NCBI GenBank assembly: GCA_934646815.1
Contig: CAKUEW010000001.1
Coordinates: 310,001 to 374,000, forward strand
Reading direction: 5' to 3'
DNA: 64,000 nucleotides
Source of the DNA: an uncultured Collinsella sp.
GTDB taxonomy: Bacteria > Actinomycetota > Coriobacteriia > Coriobacteriales > Coriobacteriaceae
Shown here: positions 33,859 through 43,473 of the stretch, in pieces
How the letters are laid out: each line of letters opens with the position of its first letter
How positions within the stretch are numbered: position 1 is the first letter of the stretch
The notes under the pieces: model-generated
The model's database searches: none
The model's input: the letters and a program-made list of their open reading frames with translations, nothing else
Told to the model about the DNA's origin: nothing
Translations under genes and position numbers: made by a program

Positions 33859-35259
33859 ATGGACTACCGCAAATCGGCCCAAGAGGTGCTCGACAACATC
33901 GGTGGCGCCGACAACGTTGTTTCGGCCGCACATTGTGCCACGCGTCTGCGTCTGGTAATTGCCGATAACGCTAAGGTCAACAAGGAAGCCATCGAGAATA
34001 TCGATGGCGCCAAGGGCGTCTTTGAGGCCCAGGGCCAGCTGCAGATCATCTTTGGCACCGGCACCGTCAATAAGGTGTACGACGAGTTCATCGCGCTCGG
34101 TGGCATCAACGCCGCTTCCAAGGCCGAGGTCAAGGAGGCCGCGGCGCAGCAGCAGAACATCTTTATGCGCGCCATCAAGGTGCTCGGCGACATCTTCGTC
34201 CCCATCATTCCCGCCATCGTGGCTTCGGGCCTGCTGCTGGGCATTATGAGCGCCCTCAACTTTATGGCCTCCAACGGCTTTATCGCGCTCGACACCAATA
34301 ACTTTATCTACAAGATCGCCGACCTGGTCTCCGGCACGTCCTTTGGCATCCTGCAGATTCTGATCGGTTACTCCGCCGCCAAGGCCTTCGGCGCCAACCC
34401 GTACCTGGGCGCGGTCGTCGGCGGCGCGTTTATCAACTCCTCGCTGCAGAGCGCCTACACGGTTGCTTCCGAGGGCGTGCAGACCATGGTCACCGTCATC
34501 CCCGGCGTGTACAGCTTTGAGTGGGTTGGCTACCAGGGTCACGTCATTCCCATCGTCATCGCCTGCGCTATCCTGGCCTTTTTGGAGAAGCGCCTGCACA
34601 AGATCGTCCCCGAGATGTTCGATCTCTTTGTGACCCCGCTCGTTTCCGTCTTTGTGACCGTGCTCGTGACGCTTATCGCCGTCGGTCCCGTCTTTGTGTG
34701 GGCCGAGAATGCCATCCTCGGTCTGATCCAGGCCCTGCTGACCCTGCCCTTCGGCATCGGTTCGTTCATCGTCGGCCTGTTCTACGCTCCCACGGTCGTT
34801 ACCGGTATCCACCAGATGTACACCGCCATCGACCTGGGCCAGCTCGCCCAGTACGGCGTGACCTATTGGCTGCCCATCGCCAGCGCCGCGAATATCGCCC
34901 AGGGTGGCGCCGCGCTTGCCGTTGCCTTTAAGACCCGCGACGCCAAGATCAAGGGTCTGGCGCTTCCTTCGGCCCTGTCCGCCTTTATGGGCATTACCGA
35001 GCCTGCCATCTTTGGCGTGAACCTGCGCTTCTTTAAGCCCTTCATCGCCGGCTGCATCGGCGGCGGCTGCGGTGCCCTGGTCTGCGCGCTCACCTCGCTC
35101 GCGGCTTCTGGCACCGGCGTTACCGGCATCTTTGGTATCCTGCTGTGCCTGGCCCAGCCCGTGCAGTACGCGATCATGTTCGCGGTCGCGGCGCTCGTGT
35201 CCTTTGCCATCTCGTTTGTCCTGTACAAGGACGAGCCCAAGGCAGCCGAGCAGGCCTAA
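33859..35259 (+). CDS. scrA: Sucrose-type PTS transporter EIIBC
   Basis: This 466-residue permease imports and phosphorylates a sugar, probably sucrose. The EIIB domain has the phospho-cysteine in AAHCATRLRL (Cys26). The EIIC domain follows from about residue 105 (GDIFVPIIPAIVASGLLLG), with the conserved FMGITEPAIFGVNLRF near residue 375. No EIIA domain is attached, so a separate EIIA must serve it. ATG at 33859 follows GAGGGAAAGGGA. Although the frame is open upstream to 33658, that part covers the operator region. ScrR lies upstream and a GH32 hydrolase downstream, supporting sucrose as substrate. Confidence 0.88.
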   Translation: MDYRKSAQEVLDNIGGADNVVSAAHCATRLRLVIADNAKVNKEAIENIDGAKGVFEAQGQLQIIFGTGTVNKVYDEFIALGGINAASKAEVKEAAAQQQNIFMRAIKVLGDIFVPIIPAIVASGLLLGIMSALNFMASNGFIALDTNNFIYKIADLVSGTSFGILQILIGYSAAKAFGANPYLGAVVGGAFINSSLQSAYTVASEGVQTMVTVIPGVYSFEWVGYQGHVIPIVIACAILAFLEKRLHKIVPEMFDLFVTPLVSVFVTVLVTLIAVGPVFVWAENAILGLIQALLTLPFGIGSFIVGLFYAPTVVTGIHQMYTAIDLGQLAQYGVTYWLPIASAANIAQGGAALAVAFKTRDAKIKGLALPSALSAFMGITEPAIFGVNLRFFKPFIAGCIGGGCGALVCALTSLAASGTGVTGIFGILLCLAQPVQYAIMFAVAALVSFAISFVLYKDEPKAAEQA

Positions 35260-35367
35260 GAGCTTTTGATTGGGGGAATGCCCGCGGGCTTGCGCGCCTG
35301 CGGGTGTTTCCGTTTGTGTGTGGCGTTTTTTGGGCGCCATGAGCCTTCGATTCGATTGGACGTTTGT
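35260..35367 (+). terminator. Weak hairpin between the PTS and GH32 genes
   Basis: CCCGC (35281-35285) and GCGGG (about 35300-35304) enclose a GC-rich internal helix and are followed by TGTTTCCGTTT. It could partly terminate the transcript and reduce hydrolase relative to transporter expression. Confidence 0.3.
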
Positions 35368-36900
35368 ATGTCTAATGCACTTGGTCGCGACCTTGCAAAG
35401 CTGGTCGCCGCTGTTGAGGCGGCTGCCATCGAGTGTGGTCATGGCGCCTACGGCCAGCGCTTTCACATTATGCCGCCGGCGGGCTGGCTCAACGACCCTA
35501 ACGGTCTTTGCCAAGCGGGTGGCGTGTTTCATGCGTACTTTCAGTATGCGCCGTTTGATGTAGAGGGTGGCGTTAAGGCCTGGGGCCACGTGGTAAGCCG
35601 CGATCTTATGACGTGGGATTACGTTGGTGCGCCGCTGCTTCCCGACGAGCCGTTCGATTGCCATGGTGTGTATTCGGGATCGGCGCTTGCCGAGGACGGT
35701 CGCATTCGCGTGCTGTATACCGGCAACGTGAAGCTCTCGGATGCGGACGGGACGTTCGACTACGTTAATACCGGCCGTCGTGCCGATACCATCTACGTGG
35801 AGAGCGCCGACGGGCAGACGTTTGGGGCCAAGCGCGTGGTGCTGGCGTCTGAGGATTACCCGGAGGATCTGACGTGCCACGTGCGCGATCCCAAGGTGTG
35901 GCGCGATGCGGACGGGCGCTACCACATGGTGCTGGGTGCGCGACGTCGCGTAGACGGGCCGCATGTGGAGAGCCGTTTTTGTGCGATGCACGGCGAGGGT
36001 GCCGGTCGCGATGTGGGCGAAATTCTGGTGTATGGCTCGGCCGATATGCTGAGCTGGGAGCTGGAGGCCCGTGTTTCCTCGTCTGAGCGCTTTGGCTTTA
36101 TGTGGGAGTGCCCGGGGTATCTTGAGCTGCCTGCTGAGGGCGCTGCGCCGGCAAAGTTTCTTTCCTTCTCGCCGCAGGGCCTTGAAGGCGGTCGTTGGGA
36201 TCGCGGTAACGTGTATGCTGCGGGTTATATGCCCGTTACGGGTGACATTACGGGCGGCGATGGTGCCTACGAGCTGGGCGAGTTCCGCCTGTGGGACGCC
36301 GGCTTTGATTTCTATGCGCCGCAGGAGTTTGTGGCCGAGGATGGTCGCCATATTCTGATCGGCTGGATGGGTATGCCCGACGAGCCGACGTATAACAACA
36401 ACCCTACGCTGGTGACCGGTTGGCAGCACTGCATGACGGTACCGCGTGAGCTGACGGTTGGCGTTGACGGCGTGGTGCTGCAGCAGCCGGCGCGTGAGAT
36501 CACCCAGTACTATAGCTCTGTGGCTGTGGGGGAGGGCTCGCTGGAGGTTGCCGGCGACGCGTGCTTTGACGTAGCTGTCGATGGTGTGGACGGTGTATTT
36601 GCCGCTACGGTGAATGGCGAGCTTTCACTTGCATTTGCGCCTGCCGAGGGCGAGCTGCCCGCGCGTTTTGAGATGCGCTTTGCCGATGAGTCTCGTTCCT
36701 CTGCCGGCTGCGGTCGCACCGTGCGCTGGGAGTCCGTCGACGAGGTGCGCAACGTGCGCATCGTTGGCGATGTTTCGTCGGTCGAGGTGTTTGTGAACGA
36801 CGGTGCGCTCGTGTTCTCGACGCGTATCTATCCCGAGACCTATGGCGTGTCGGTTGATGCGCCGAGTGCGAACGTGAACTACCACACGCTCAACATCTAG
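35368..36900 (+). CDS. scrB: GH32 sucrose-6-phosphate hydrolase
   Basis: This 510-residue cytoplasmic hydrolase splits sucrose 6-phosphate into glucose 6-phosphate and fructose. GH32 landmarks are the nucleophile in WLNDPNG (Asp43), the transition-state stabiliser in RDPKVW (Asp174) and the acid/base in WECPG (Glu247). A C-terminal beta-sandwich ends with VEVFVNDGALVFSTRIYP. No signal peptide is seen. ATG at 35368 begins just before the conserved domain; the frame is open further upstream without a good ribosome-binding site. It completes the scrR-scrA-scrB set and is followed by a strong terminator. Confidence 0.9.
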   Translation: MSNALGRDLAKLVAAVEAAAIECGHGAYGQRFHIMPPAGWLNDPNGLCQAGGVFHAYFQYAPFDVEGGVKAWGHVVSRDLMTWDYVGAPLLPDEPFDCHGVYSGSALAEDGRIRVLYTGNVKLSDADGTFDYVNTGRRADTIYVESADGQTFGAKRVVLASEDYPEDLTCHVRDPKVWRDADGRYHMVLGARRRVDGPHVESRFCAMHGEGAGRDVGEILVYGSADMLSWELEARVSSSERFGFMWECPGYLELPAEGAAPAKFLSFSPQGLEGGRWDRGNVYAAGYMPVTGDITGGDGAYELGEFRLWDAGFDFYAPQEFVAEDGRHILIGWMGMPDEPTYNNNPTLVTGWQHCMTVPRELTVGVDGVVLQQPAREITQYYSSVAVGEGSLEVAGDACFDVAVDGVDGVFAATVNGELSLAFAPAEGELPARFEMRFADESRSSAGCGRTVRWESVDEVRNVRIVGDVSSVEVFVNDGALVFSTRIYPETYGVSVDAPSANVNYHTLNI

Positions 36901-36938
36901 ACGTCTCGTCGCATATCGGCGCTATACTGCAGCCGTTG

Positions 36939-36980
36939 CCCACGATGCGGGGAACATCCGCATCGTGGGTTTATGTTTTT
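36939..36980 (+). terminator. Rho-independent terminator after the sucrose module
   Basis: A perfect 12-bp stem (CCCACGATGCGG 36939-36950 with CCGCATCGTGGG 36958-36969) with a 7-base loop is followed by TTTATGTTTTT. It is one of the clearest terminators in the window. Confidence 0.9.
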
Positions 36981-36996
36981 GAAGGGACGGTGCCGC

Positions 36997-37989
36997 GTGG
37001 ACGTGCAACAGTTAGAAGAGGCCTGGGCTTTGAGGGCCGCCGCGTGTGAGGCACGACTGGTTGCGGCCTCGCATGTGCCGGCGGCGCTGTCGCAGCTGGC
37101 GATAGTGCGCCCCGGCGACCGCCTGGTTGCGTTTGCCGATGACTTTGCCGATGCGTATACGCTCGGCTTTGATGGCTGCGACGTGGCGCTGGTGGGGGAG
37201 CCGTCGGTTGCGGCGTTTGCTGCTGCATCCGAGGGTTTTGCCGCGTCGTTTGATGCTGAAGGCCCGCATCTGTGGTGGTTCGTCAACTCCATCGGCGGGT
37301 TTGGCCTGCGCGTGCCCGATCTGCGCGCCCTGGGACGCGCGGCTCGTGAGGCTCACGCGCTGTTGGTGGCGGACAACACCGTGGCTAGCGTCTTTGGATG
37401 CAATCCACTGCGCCTGGGCGCCGTGCTGACACTTGAGGCGCTCGATCGCGTGTGCGCCGGCGCCGCGCCGCGCAAGCTCGTTGCGGTCTCGGTCGCGCGC
37501 TCGCAGCTCAAGCGCCATCGCATTGATGCCGCGGCTGAGTGCGCGCATGTGTTGTTCGAGGGGTGCGGATTGGCCGCGCTCGATCTGTCCGTCGATGAGG
37601 CCGAGGTGCTGGAGCACGGGCTGGACTCGCTCGATGCCCGTATGCAGGCTCACTTCGACCGCGCCCGTGCGCTGGCTGAGTATTTGGCCGCGAACGAGAT
37701 GGTACGCAACGTGCGCTATCCCGGGCTGAGCTCGCACCCCGACCATGCCATCGCGACCGGCATTCTGGAGCACGGTTTTGGTCCGGCAGTAGAGTTTGAC
37801 CTCATCGACTGTACGGCCGGCGATTTGTTCGATGCCTTGCCGGTGGAGTTCCGCACGTCACCCGCCGGCGGCGCAACAACGCGCCTCTCGGCCCCGCGAG
37901 GTAAACAGGGGAATACCATCCGCCTCTTCGCCGGCACCGACGACCCTCTGCAAATAGCTGCCGCCCTAGACAACGCCCTCCGAAAATAG
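36997..37989 (+). CDS. Degenerate Cys/Met-metabolism PLP-family protein (cystathionine gamma-synthase-like)
   Basis: This 330-residue protein has the outline of the cystathionine gamma-synthase fold. LLVADNTVASVFGCNPLRLGA corresponds to the cofactor-contact Asp region, VRNVRYPGLSSHPDHAIA to the conserved YPGL.SHP segment, and the C-terminus TTRLSAPRGKQGNTIRLFAG to the final SxG.E..ED region. The usual active-site lysine (HSATKY) aligns with SVARSQ, so it appears replaced by Arg. The protein is also about 50 residues shorter than normal. It may be a non-catalytic or altered homologue. GTG at 36997 follows GAAGGGA. It stands alone after the terminator. Confidence 0.65.
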   Translation: MDVQQLEEAWALRAAACEARLVAASHVPAALSQLAIVRPGDRLVAFADDFADAYTLGFDGCDVALVGEPSVAAFAAASEGFAASFDAEGPHLWWFVNSIGGFGLRVPDLRALGRAAREAHALLVADNTVASVFGCNPLRLGAVLTLEALDRVCAGAAPRKLVAVSVARSQLKRHRIDAAAECAHVLFEGCGLAALDLSVDEAEVLEHGLDSLDARMQAHFDRARALAEYLAANEMVRNVRYPGLSSHPDHAIATGILEHGFGPAVEFDLIDCTAGDLFDALPVEFRTSPAGGATTRLSAPRGKQGNTIRLFAGTDDPLQIAAALDNALRK

Positions 37990-37997
37990 CTCATCGG

Positions 37998-38171
37998 GGC
38001 CTGTGCCACGAAAACGGCCTATCTACTACGTTTAACCCCTAGGGGTCGACCATACCGGCTATTTTTAAAAACAAGCAAGCCGTCTACCAGCGGTTTTATT
38101 ATCACGATTTTCGGTATGGTCGAGGGTATTCAACCAAACGTAGTAGATGGGCCCATTTTGTGGCGCGTGCC
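37998..38171. repeat. 174-bp imperfect inverted-repeat element
   Basis: The left arm (37998-38058) and right arm (38112-38171) are nearly complementary. Shared blocks include GCCAC near the ends, ATCTACTACGTTT with AAACGTAGTAGAT, and TCGACCATACCG with CGGTATGGTCGA. The 53-base centre is AT-rich. It encodes nothing and looks like a miniature inverted-repeat element or a large structured RNA between two convergent genes. Confidence 0.7.
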
Positions 38172-38217
38172 TTAATTCGTGAGTGCGGCGGACTAAAAAT
38201 CAGTCCCTAAAAGACTA

Positions 38218-38562
38218 TTACGCGTTAATGCTGGCGATGAGGTCGTTGGCCCTTGCGGCTATGACGTCGTTGATCTCTGCCTGCAGCTCTTCGTAGACTT
38301 CGATGGCTCGTTCGCCGGCGGGGGTGAGGGTGCTTCCGCGGGCGCCGTCGCGCTCGATGAGCTTGCAGCCCAGCTGGCCCTCGGCCTCGTTCACGATGCG
38401 CCAGGCCTTGGAATAGGCCATGCCCATGCTTTTGGCTGCGCGGTTGAGGGAGTGCTCGCGGGCGATGCCTTGCAGCAGCAAGACGCAGCCGTGACCGAAT
38501 ACGCCCGGCAGATCCTTGTCGCACGATTGAATGACTAACCGCGCCGTCGTCTTGTACTCCAT
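38218..38562 (-). CDS. ModE-like winged-helix regulator (LysR-type HTH)
   Basis: This 114-residue protein is the DNA-binding domain of the ModE type without a molybdate-binding TOBE part. The helix-turn-helix runs through HSLNRAAKSMGMAYSKAWRI, followed by the wing ERDGARGSTLTPAGERAIEVYEE. It is on the minus strand, convergent with the upstream PLP-family gene and divergent from guaB, so the region 38563-38754 should hold both promoters. ATG at 38562 is chosen; a GTG at 38571 is too close to GGGGAGA. Its ligand and targets are unknown. Confidence 0.83.
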   Translation of the reverse strand: MEYKTTARLVIQSCDKDLPGVFGHGCVLLLQGIAREHSLNRAAKSMGMAYSKAWRIVNEAEGQLGCKLIERDGARGSTLTPAGERAIEVYEELQAEINDVIAARANDLIASINA

Positions 38563-38754
38563 GTGCGCCACGTCTCCCCGCTAAAGTGTTTGCTGGGCAA
38601 ACGCAAAGCCTGCGTCAAACCCTCGTGTGCTTTCTTAAATCATGCATTGTAGCAGTCAAAGTGCGTTAAGATACTTGCCCAGTATTGGGCGCCCAAGGTT
38701 GGGCTGGGTCCTATGAGGCCTGCAGCCGACCGGTCGCATGGAAAAAGGAGAAAC

Positions 38755-40266
38755 ATGGCTACGTTCTTTCCCGGTGAGTCCCACACGTTTTCGGAGTATC
38801 TGCTGGTCCCTGGTTACTCGTCCTCGCAGTGCATCCCCAACAACGTCTCTCTTAAGACGCCACTAACCCGCTTCAAGCGCGGTGAGAAGCCGGCAATCAC
38901 CCTGAACATCCCCATGGTTTCCGCCATCATGCAGTCCGTCTCGGGCGTGGACATGGGTGTCGCGCTCGCTACCGAGGGTGGCCTGTCCTTCATCTACGGT
39001 TCCCAGACCCCCGAGTCCGAGGCCGCTATGGTCAAGGCCGTCAAGGATCACAAGGCCGGCTTTGTCCAGTCCGATTCCACGCTGACCCCCGACATGACCA
39101 TGGAGCAGGTCATCGAGCTCAAGGACAAGACCGGTCACTCCACCATGCCGGTCACCGACGACGGCACCCCCAAGGGCAAGCTCCTGGGTATCGTCACCAG
39201 CCGTGACTATCGCCCCAGCCGCGATGACCACCAAAAAAAGGTCTCCGAGTTCATGACCCCGCGTGAGCAGCTTATCGTGGGCGACAAGAACATCAGCCTC
39301 AAGGTCGCCAACGACGTCATCTGGGACAACAAGCTCAACGCCCTGCCTATCGTCGACGACAACGATCACCTTATGGGCATCGTCTTCCGCAAGGACTACG
39401 ACAGCCACAAGACCAACCCCAACGAGCTGCTCGACGGCGACAAGCGCTACATGGTCGGCGCCGGTATCAACACCCGCGACTATGCCGAGCGCGTGCCGCT
39501 GCTTATCGAGGCCGGTGCCGACGTTTTGTGCATCGACTCCTCCGAGGGCTTCAGCGAGTGGCAGAAGCGCACCATCGAGTGGATTCGCGCCAACTACGGC
39601 GAGGACGTCAAGGTCGGTGCCGGTAACGTCGTCGACGCCGAGGGCTTCCGCTTCCTGGCCGACTGCGGTGCCGACTTCATTAAGGTCGGTATCGGCGGCG
39701 GTTCCATCTGCATCACCCGCGAGACCAAGGGCATCGGCCGTGGCCAGGCCACCGCGCTGATCGACGTCTGCCGCGCTCGCGACGAGTACTACGAGGAGAC
39801 CGGCATCTACGTGCCCGTGTGCTCCGACGGCGGCATCGTCTACGACTACCACATGACGCTCGCCCTTGCCATGGGCGCCGACTTTATGATGTTGGGCCGC
39901 TACTTCGCCCGCTTTGACGAGAGCCCGACCGAGCGCGTGAACGTCAACGGCCAGTACATGAAGGAGTACTGGGGCGAGGGTTCTGCGCGTGCCCGTAACT
40001 GGCAGCGCTACGACCTGGGCGGCGCCGCGAAGCTCAGCTTCGTCGAGGGTGTCGACTCCTACGTTCCCTACGCCGGCTCCCTCAAGGACGGCGTGGGCGG
40101 CACGCTCTACAAGGTCAAGTCCACGATGTGCAACTGCGGCGCCCTCTCGATCCCCGAGCTCCAGGAAAAGGCACGCCTCACGCTGGTAAGCTCCACCTCC
40201 ATCGTCGAAGGCGGCGCCCACGACGTCGTCGTAAAGGATTCCCAGCAGAGCGTCACCTACCGCTAG
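38755..40266 (+). CDS. guaB: Inosine-5'-monophosphate dehydrogenase
   Basis: The enzyme converts IMP to XMP with NAD+, the committed step of GMP synthesis. The 503-residue protein has the N-terminal barrel part ([14 protein letters not shown]), two CBS domains (about 110-225), and the catalytic loop [19 protein letters not shown] with Cys319. The flap region carries [16 protein letters not shown]. The glycine after GIG replaces the common GPGS form, a feature of one IMPDH subgroup. ATG at 38755 follows AAAAAGGAG. It appears to be monocistronic, with three hairpins downstream. Confidence 0.93.
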   Translation: MATFFPGESHTFSEYLLVPGYSSSQCIPNNVSLKTPLTRFKRGEKPAITLNIPMVSAIMQSVSGVDMGVALATEGGLSFIYGSQTPESEAAMVKAVKDHKAGFVQSDSTLTPDMTMEQVIELKDKTGHSTMPVTDDGTPKGKLLGIVTSRDYRPSRDDHQKKVSEFMTPREQLIVGDKNISLKVANDVIWDNKLNALPIVDDNDHLMGIVFRKDYDSHKTNPNELLDGDKRYMVGAGINTRDYAERVPLLIEAGADVLCIDSSEGFSEWQKRTIEWIRANYGEDVKVGAGNVVDAEGFRFLADCGADFIKVGIGGGSICITRETKGIGRGQATALIDVCRARDEYYEETGIYVPVCSDGGIVYDYHMTLALAMGADFMMLGRYFARFDESPTERVNVNGQYMKEYWGEGSARARNWQRYDLGGAAKLSFVEGVDSYVPYAGSLKDGVGGTLYKVKSTMCNCGALSIPELQEKARLTLVSSTSIVEGGAHDVVVKDSQQSVTYR

Positions 40267-40364
40267 GCGGCTTTCCCAGGCACCGCACCTTGCCGTTCAA
40301 GCCGTCGCTCGCGTACCAAAGTACGCGTCGCTCCTCTTTCGGCCCAATCTGCGGCACTTGGAAA

Positions 40365-40413
40365 ACCCGTCCATGCTAGGACGGGTAACAAATAGTGGTT
40401 GACCTTCAACCAC
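40365..40413 (+). other. Two tandem hairpins downstream of guaB
   Basis: ACCCGTCC (40365-40372) pairs with GGACGGGT (40379-40386), and GTGGTTGA (40395-40402) pairs with TCAACCAC (40406-40413). Both stems are perfect 8-mers. Neither has a T-run, so they may be processing or stability elements ahead of the true terminator. Confidence 0.5.
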
Positions 40414-40425
40414 GTTATTTAGATA

Positions 40426-40468
40426 AAGCGAGATGCATGCAAGTCGCAGGCATCTCGCTTGTTGTATT
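40426..40468 (+). terminator. Terminator between guaB and leuS
   Basis: An 11-bp perfect stem, AAGCGAGATGC (40426-40436) with GCATCTCGCTT (40450-40460), is followed by GTTGTATTTG. It should end guaB transcription before the leuS leader. Confidence 0.75.
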
Positions 40469-40495
40469 TGCTATTATCTACCGAGTTAACGATGT

Positions 40496-40613
40496 GGCGG
40501 GGCGTTCTCACCTTTGCTCGCTGCAAGTTCCGCACGAGCCGAAGGCCACTTAATGTGCTCTTCGTGCGAGCAGGGCTGTCCGCAGCAGCGAGTAAAGGTA
40601 AGAACGCCCCGCC
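40496..40613 (+). promoter_or_regulatory. Long structured leader of leuS
   Basis: A 29-bp stem (40496-40524 with 40585-40613, one mismatch and one G-U) starts GGCGGGGCGTTC. Inside it is a second helix, CGCACGA (40531-40537) with TCGTGCG (40562-40568). The structure ends 15 bases before the leuS ribosome-binding site. Placement suggests control of leuS, but the consensus of a tRNA-sensing T-box was not found, and the element could equally be a mobile inverted repeat. Confidence 0.5.
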
Positions 40614-40639
40614 CCAACCCAGCTAACAAAGGAGCTGAT

Positions 40640-43216
40640 ATGTGCGATTGCACAGATCATAAGGACGAGATCCCTGCCTACGACGCGCAGGCCATTGAGT
40701 CCCGGTGGATGAAGGCCTGGGAGGATTCTAACCTCTTTGCCGTCGACACCGACGCCACCAAGCCCAAGAAGTATGTGCTCGAGATGTTCCCGTATCCGTC
40801 GGGCGACCTGCACATGGGCCACGCGCGCAACTACACCATCGGCGATGCCATGGCCCGTCAGGCCCGCATGCGCGGCTACGACGTGCTGCATCCCATCGGC
40901 TTCGACGCCTTTGGCCTGCCCGCCGAGAACGCCGCCATCAAGCACAACACGCAGGCTGCCGCCTGGACGTATAAGAACATGGACCAGGCGCTCGCCACGA
41001 TGAAGCGCATGGGCTTCTCCTACGATCTGGATCGCATGGTCAAGACCTGCAGCCCCGACTACTACCGCTGGGGCCAGTGGATTTTTGAGAAGCTGTGGGA
41101 GAAGGGCCTGGTCTACCGCAAGAAGAACCCGGTCAACTGGTGCCCCAACTGCAAGACCGTTTTGGCTAACGAGCAGGTCACCGAGGGCAAGTGCTGGCGC
41201 TGCGGCACCGAGCCCGAGAAGCGCGACCTGGAGCAGTGGTACTTTAAGATTACCGAGTACTCCCAGGAGCTGCTCGACGACTTGGAGAAGCTCCCCGGCT
41301 GGCCCGAGCGCGTAAAGCAGATGCAGGCCAACTGGATCGGCCGCTCCGAGGGCGCCGAGGTCGACTTTACCCTGTGCGACGCCGATGGCGAGCCCATCGA
41401 GGGCGACGAGGGTAAGATCACCGTCTTCACCACGCGCGCCGATACGCTCTTCGGCGTGTCCTTCTTTGTCCTGGCCCCCGAGTACGCCCGTCTGCACGAG
41501 CTCGTCGACGGCACGGAGTACGAGGACGCGGTCAACAAGATTGTCGAGGATTCCAAGCACATCTCTGCCGTCGAGCGTGCCCAGGGCACCCTCGAGAAAC
41601 ACGGCGCCTTTACGGGCCGCTACGTGGTAAACCCCGTCAACGGCGAGAAGGTCCCCGTGTGGGTTGCCGACTACGTCGTGGCCGATTACGGCACCGGCGC
41701 CGTCATGGCCGTTCCCTGCGGCGACCAGCGCGACTTTGAGTTCGCCCGCAAGTACGACCTGCCCATCGTGCCGATCATCCTGGACGATGACGATCGCGCC
41801 GCCGTCGAGGCCAGCGGCGAGACTATCGATACCTTCCATGCCGAGACCGTCGACTGGGATTGCGCCCACGCTGCCGAGGGCACGCTCGTCCAGTCCGGCA
41901 AGTACACCGGCATGCGCGGCGGCAAGCACTCCGAGGGCGAGGCCGCGATCGTGGCCGACCTGGAGGCCATGGGCTGCGGCCGTCGCAAGGTCGAGTTCCG
42001 TCTGCGCGACTGGCTCATTTCCCGCCAGCGTTATTGGGGCAACCCCATCCCGGCCATCCACTGCGAGCACTGCGGCATCGTGCCCGTGCCCGAGGATCAG
42101 CTGCCGGTGACGCTGCCCGAGAACCTGGACCTGGGTGCCGGCGAGACCCTCGCCGAGTGCAAGGACTTCTACGAGACCACCTGCCCGGTCTGTGGCCGTC
42201 CGGCCAAGCGCGAGACCGATACCATGGACACCTTCACTTGCTCCAGCTGGTATTACCTGCGCTACACCGATCCGCACAACACCGAGCTGCCCTTCTCCCG
42301 TGAGGCCGCCGACCGTTGGATGCCCGTCGATAACTACATCGGCGGCATCGAGCACGCCATTTTGCACCTGCTCTACAGCCGCTTCTTTACCAAGGCGCTG
42401 CGCGACCTGGGCCTGCTGAGCGTGGATGAGCCCTTTACCAACCTGCTGTGCCAGGGCATGGTCAAGGACGAGAACGGCGACACCATGTCCAAGTCCAAGG
42501 GCAACGTCGTGCCCCCGAGCTCGGTCATCGAGCCCTACGGTGCCGACACCATGCGTCTGGCGATCCTGTTTATCGCCCCGCCCGAGAAGGACTTTGACTG
42601 GGATCCCAAGGCCGTCGAGGGCGCCAACCGCTTCATTAAGCGCGCCTGGCGTATCGTGTGGCAGCTCGTCCAGTCCGGCGACGCCAACGTGGCCTTCGAT
42701 AAGGCTGCGCTCGACGAGGCCGCGCTCAAGCTCTATCGCGAGCGTCACCGCACCATCGCCAAGTGCACCGAGGACTTCAACCGCGGCCAGTTCAACACCG
42801 CGATCTCGGCTGTCATGGAGCTCGTCAACGCGGCGAGCGCCTACCTCAACGCCACCGAGGGTGCATCGCGCGACAAGGCGCTGTGCTACGGCGTGGCCAA
42901 GGACATCGTGAGCGTCCTTGCCCCCATTTGCCCGTTCTGGGCCGACGAGCTGTGGCACGAGGCACTCGGCTGCGAGGGCAATGCCTACACCGCCGCCTGG
43001 CCCGAGTTCGACCTGGCCGAGTCCATCGAGGACACGGTGCAGATCGTCGTTCAGGTGCTCGGCAAGGTCCGCGGCCGCATCGACGTGGCCCGCGACGCCT
43101 CCAACGAGGAGATGCAGGCTGCCGCCGAGGCCGCTGTCGCCAAGTGGACCGAGGGCAAGACGGTCGTCAAGGCCATCTGCGTCCCGGGCAAGCTGGTTAA
43201 CCTGGTGGTTAAGTAA
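40640..43216 (+). CDS. leuS: Leucyl-tRNA synthetase
   Basis: This class I synthetase charges tRNA-Leu with leucine. The 858-residue protein has the HIGH variant HMGH (58-61) in [15 protein letters not shown], an editing domain (about 220-420), a zinc-ribbon region ([10 protein letters not shown] and CWRCG) and the KMSKS loop in [10 protein letters not shown] (MSKSK at 616-620). The start is ATG 40640 with AAAGGAGCT upstream. The frame is open back to 40514, but that part is the structured leader. The N-terminal CDCTDH extension is unusual and cysteine-containing. A terminator follows, so it is transcribed alone. Confidence 0.95.
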   Translation: MCDCTDHKDEIPAYDAQAIESRWMKAWEDSNLFAVDTDATKPKKYVLEMFPYPSGDLHMGHARNYTIGDAMARQARMRGYDVLHPIGFDAFGLPAENAAIKHNTQAAAWTYKNMDQALATMKRMGFSYDLDRMVKTCSPDYYRWGQWIFEKLWEKGLVYRKKNPVNWCPNCKTVLANEQVTEGKCWRCGTEPEKRDLEQWYFKITEYSQELLDDLEKLPGWPERVKQMQANWIGRSEGAEVDFTLCDADGEPIEGDEGKITVFTTRADTLFGVSFFVLAPEYARLHELVDGTEYEDAVNKIVEDSKHISAVERAQGTLEKHGAFTGRYVVNPVNGEKVPVWVADYVVADYGTGAVMAVPCGDQRDFEFARKYDLPIVPIILDDDDRAAVEASGETIDTFHAETVDWDCAHAAEGTLVQSGKYTGMRGGKHSEGEAAIVADLEAMGCGRRKVEFRLRDWLISRQRYWGNPIPAIHCEHCGIVPVPEDQLPVTLPENLDLGAGETLAECKDFYETTCPVCGRPAKRETDTMDTFTCSSWYYLRYTDPHNTELPFSREAADRWMPVDNYIGGIEHAILHLLYSRFFTKALRDLGLLSVDEPFTNLLCQGMVKDENGDTMSKSKGNVVPPSSVIEPYGADTMRLAILFIAPPEKDFDWDPKAVEGANRFIKRAWRIVWQLVQSGDANVAFDKAALDEAALKLYRERHRTIAKCTEDFNRGQFNTAISAVMELVNAASAYLNATEGASRDKALCYGVAKDIVSVLAPICPFWADELWHEALGCEGNAYTAAWPEFDLAESIEDTVQIVVQVLGKVRGRIDVARDASNEEMQAAAEAAVAKWTEGKTVVKAICVPGKLVNLVVK

Positions 43217-43246
43217 GCGCTGGGCGCAAAGCTCATTTGCAGTAGG

Positions 43247-43284
43247 CGAGGGGCGATTCCAAGCGGGGTCGCCCCTCGTTTTGC
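43247..43284 (+). terminator. Terminator after leuS
   Basis: A 10-bp stem, CGAGGGGCGA (43247-43256) with TCGCCCCTCG (43269-43278), precedes TTTTG. It is a standard rho-independent terminator. Confidence 0.85.
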
Positions 43285-43367
43285 TGAGCGGACCAGGTAT
43301 TCGCATCAAATTGTTCAATTCTTGTGGAGAACCTGTGCTTGCGCTGACCTGCGCGTTTAGGTTGTAC

Positions 43368-43396
43368 TTGCGTGTTTTCGCAGCTATTGCTATAGT
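43368..43396 (+). promoter_or_regulatory. Promoter of the rimP-nusA-infB operon
   Basis: TTGCGT (43368-43373) and TATAGT (43391-43396) are separated by 17 bases, a good sigma-70 type promoter. Transcription should begin near 43403, about 70 bases before rimP and just before the attenuator hairpin. Confidence 0.7.
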
Positions 43397-43423
43397 TTGC
43401 TCGAAATGAAGTTGTAATTGAAA

Positions 43424-43453
43424 GAAGTGGGGTTTCGGCCCCGCTTCTTTTTT
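43424..43453 (+). terminator. Attenuator-like terminator in the rimP leader
   Basis: GAAGTGGGG (43424-43432) pairs with CCCCGCTTC (43439-43447) and is followed directly by six T. It lies between the predicted promoter and rimP, so transcription of the operon must read through it. Because the operon encodes NusA, a termination factor, autoregulation at this site is plausible. Confidence 0.75.
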
Positions 43454-43473
43454 GTATGGATGGAGGTGCCGCA

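Noticed and set aside
33778..36429. An 883-codon open frame on the minus strand
   Set aside because: It is antisense to the sucrose PTS and GH32 genes, which have clear catalytic motifs.
40514..40639. An upstream extension of leuS with a Cys-rich peptide ([12 protein letters not shown])
   Set aside because: The stretch is the leader hairpin. A strong ribosome-binding site supports the start at 40640.
40496..40639. A T-box riboswitch before leuS
   Set aside because: The conserved T-box sequence and a specifier loop were not found, so only a structured leader is claimed.
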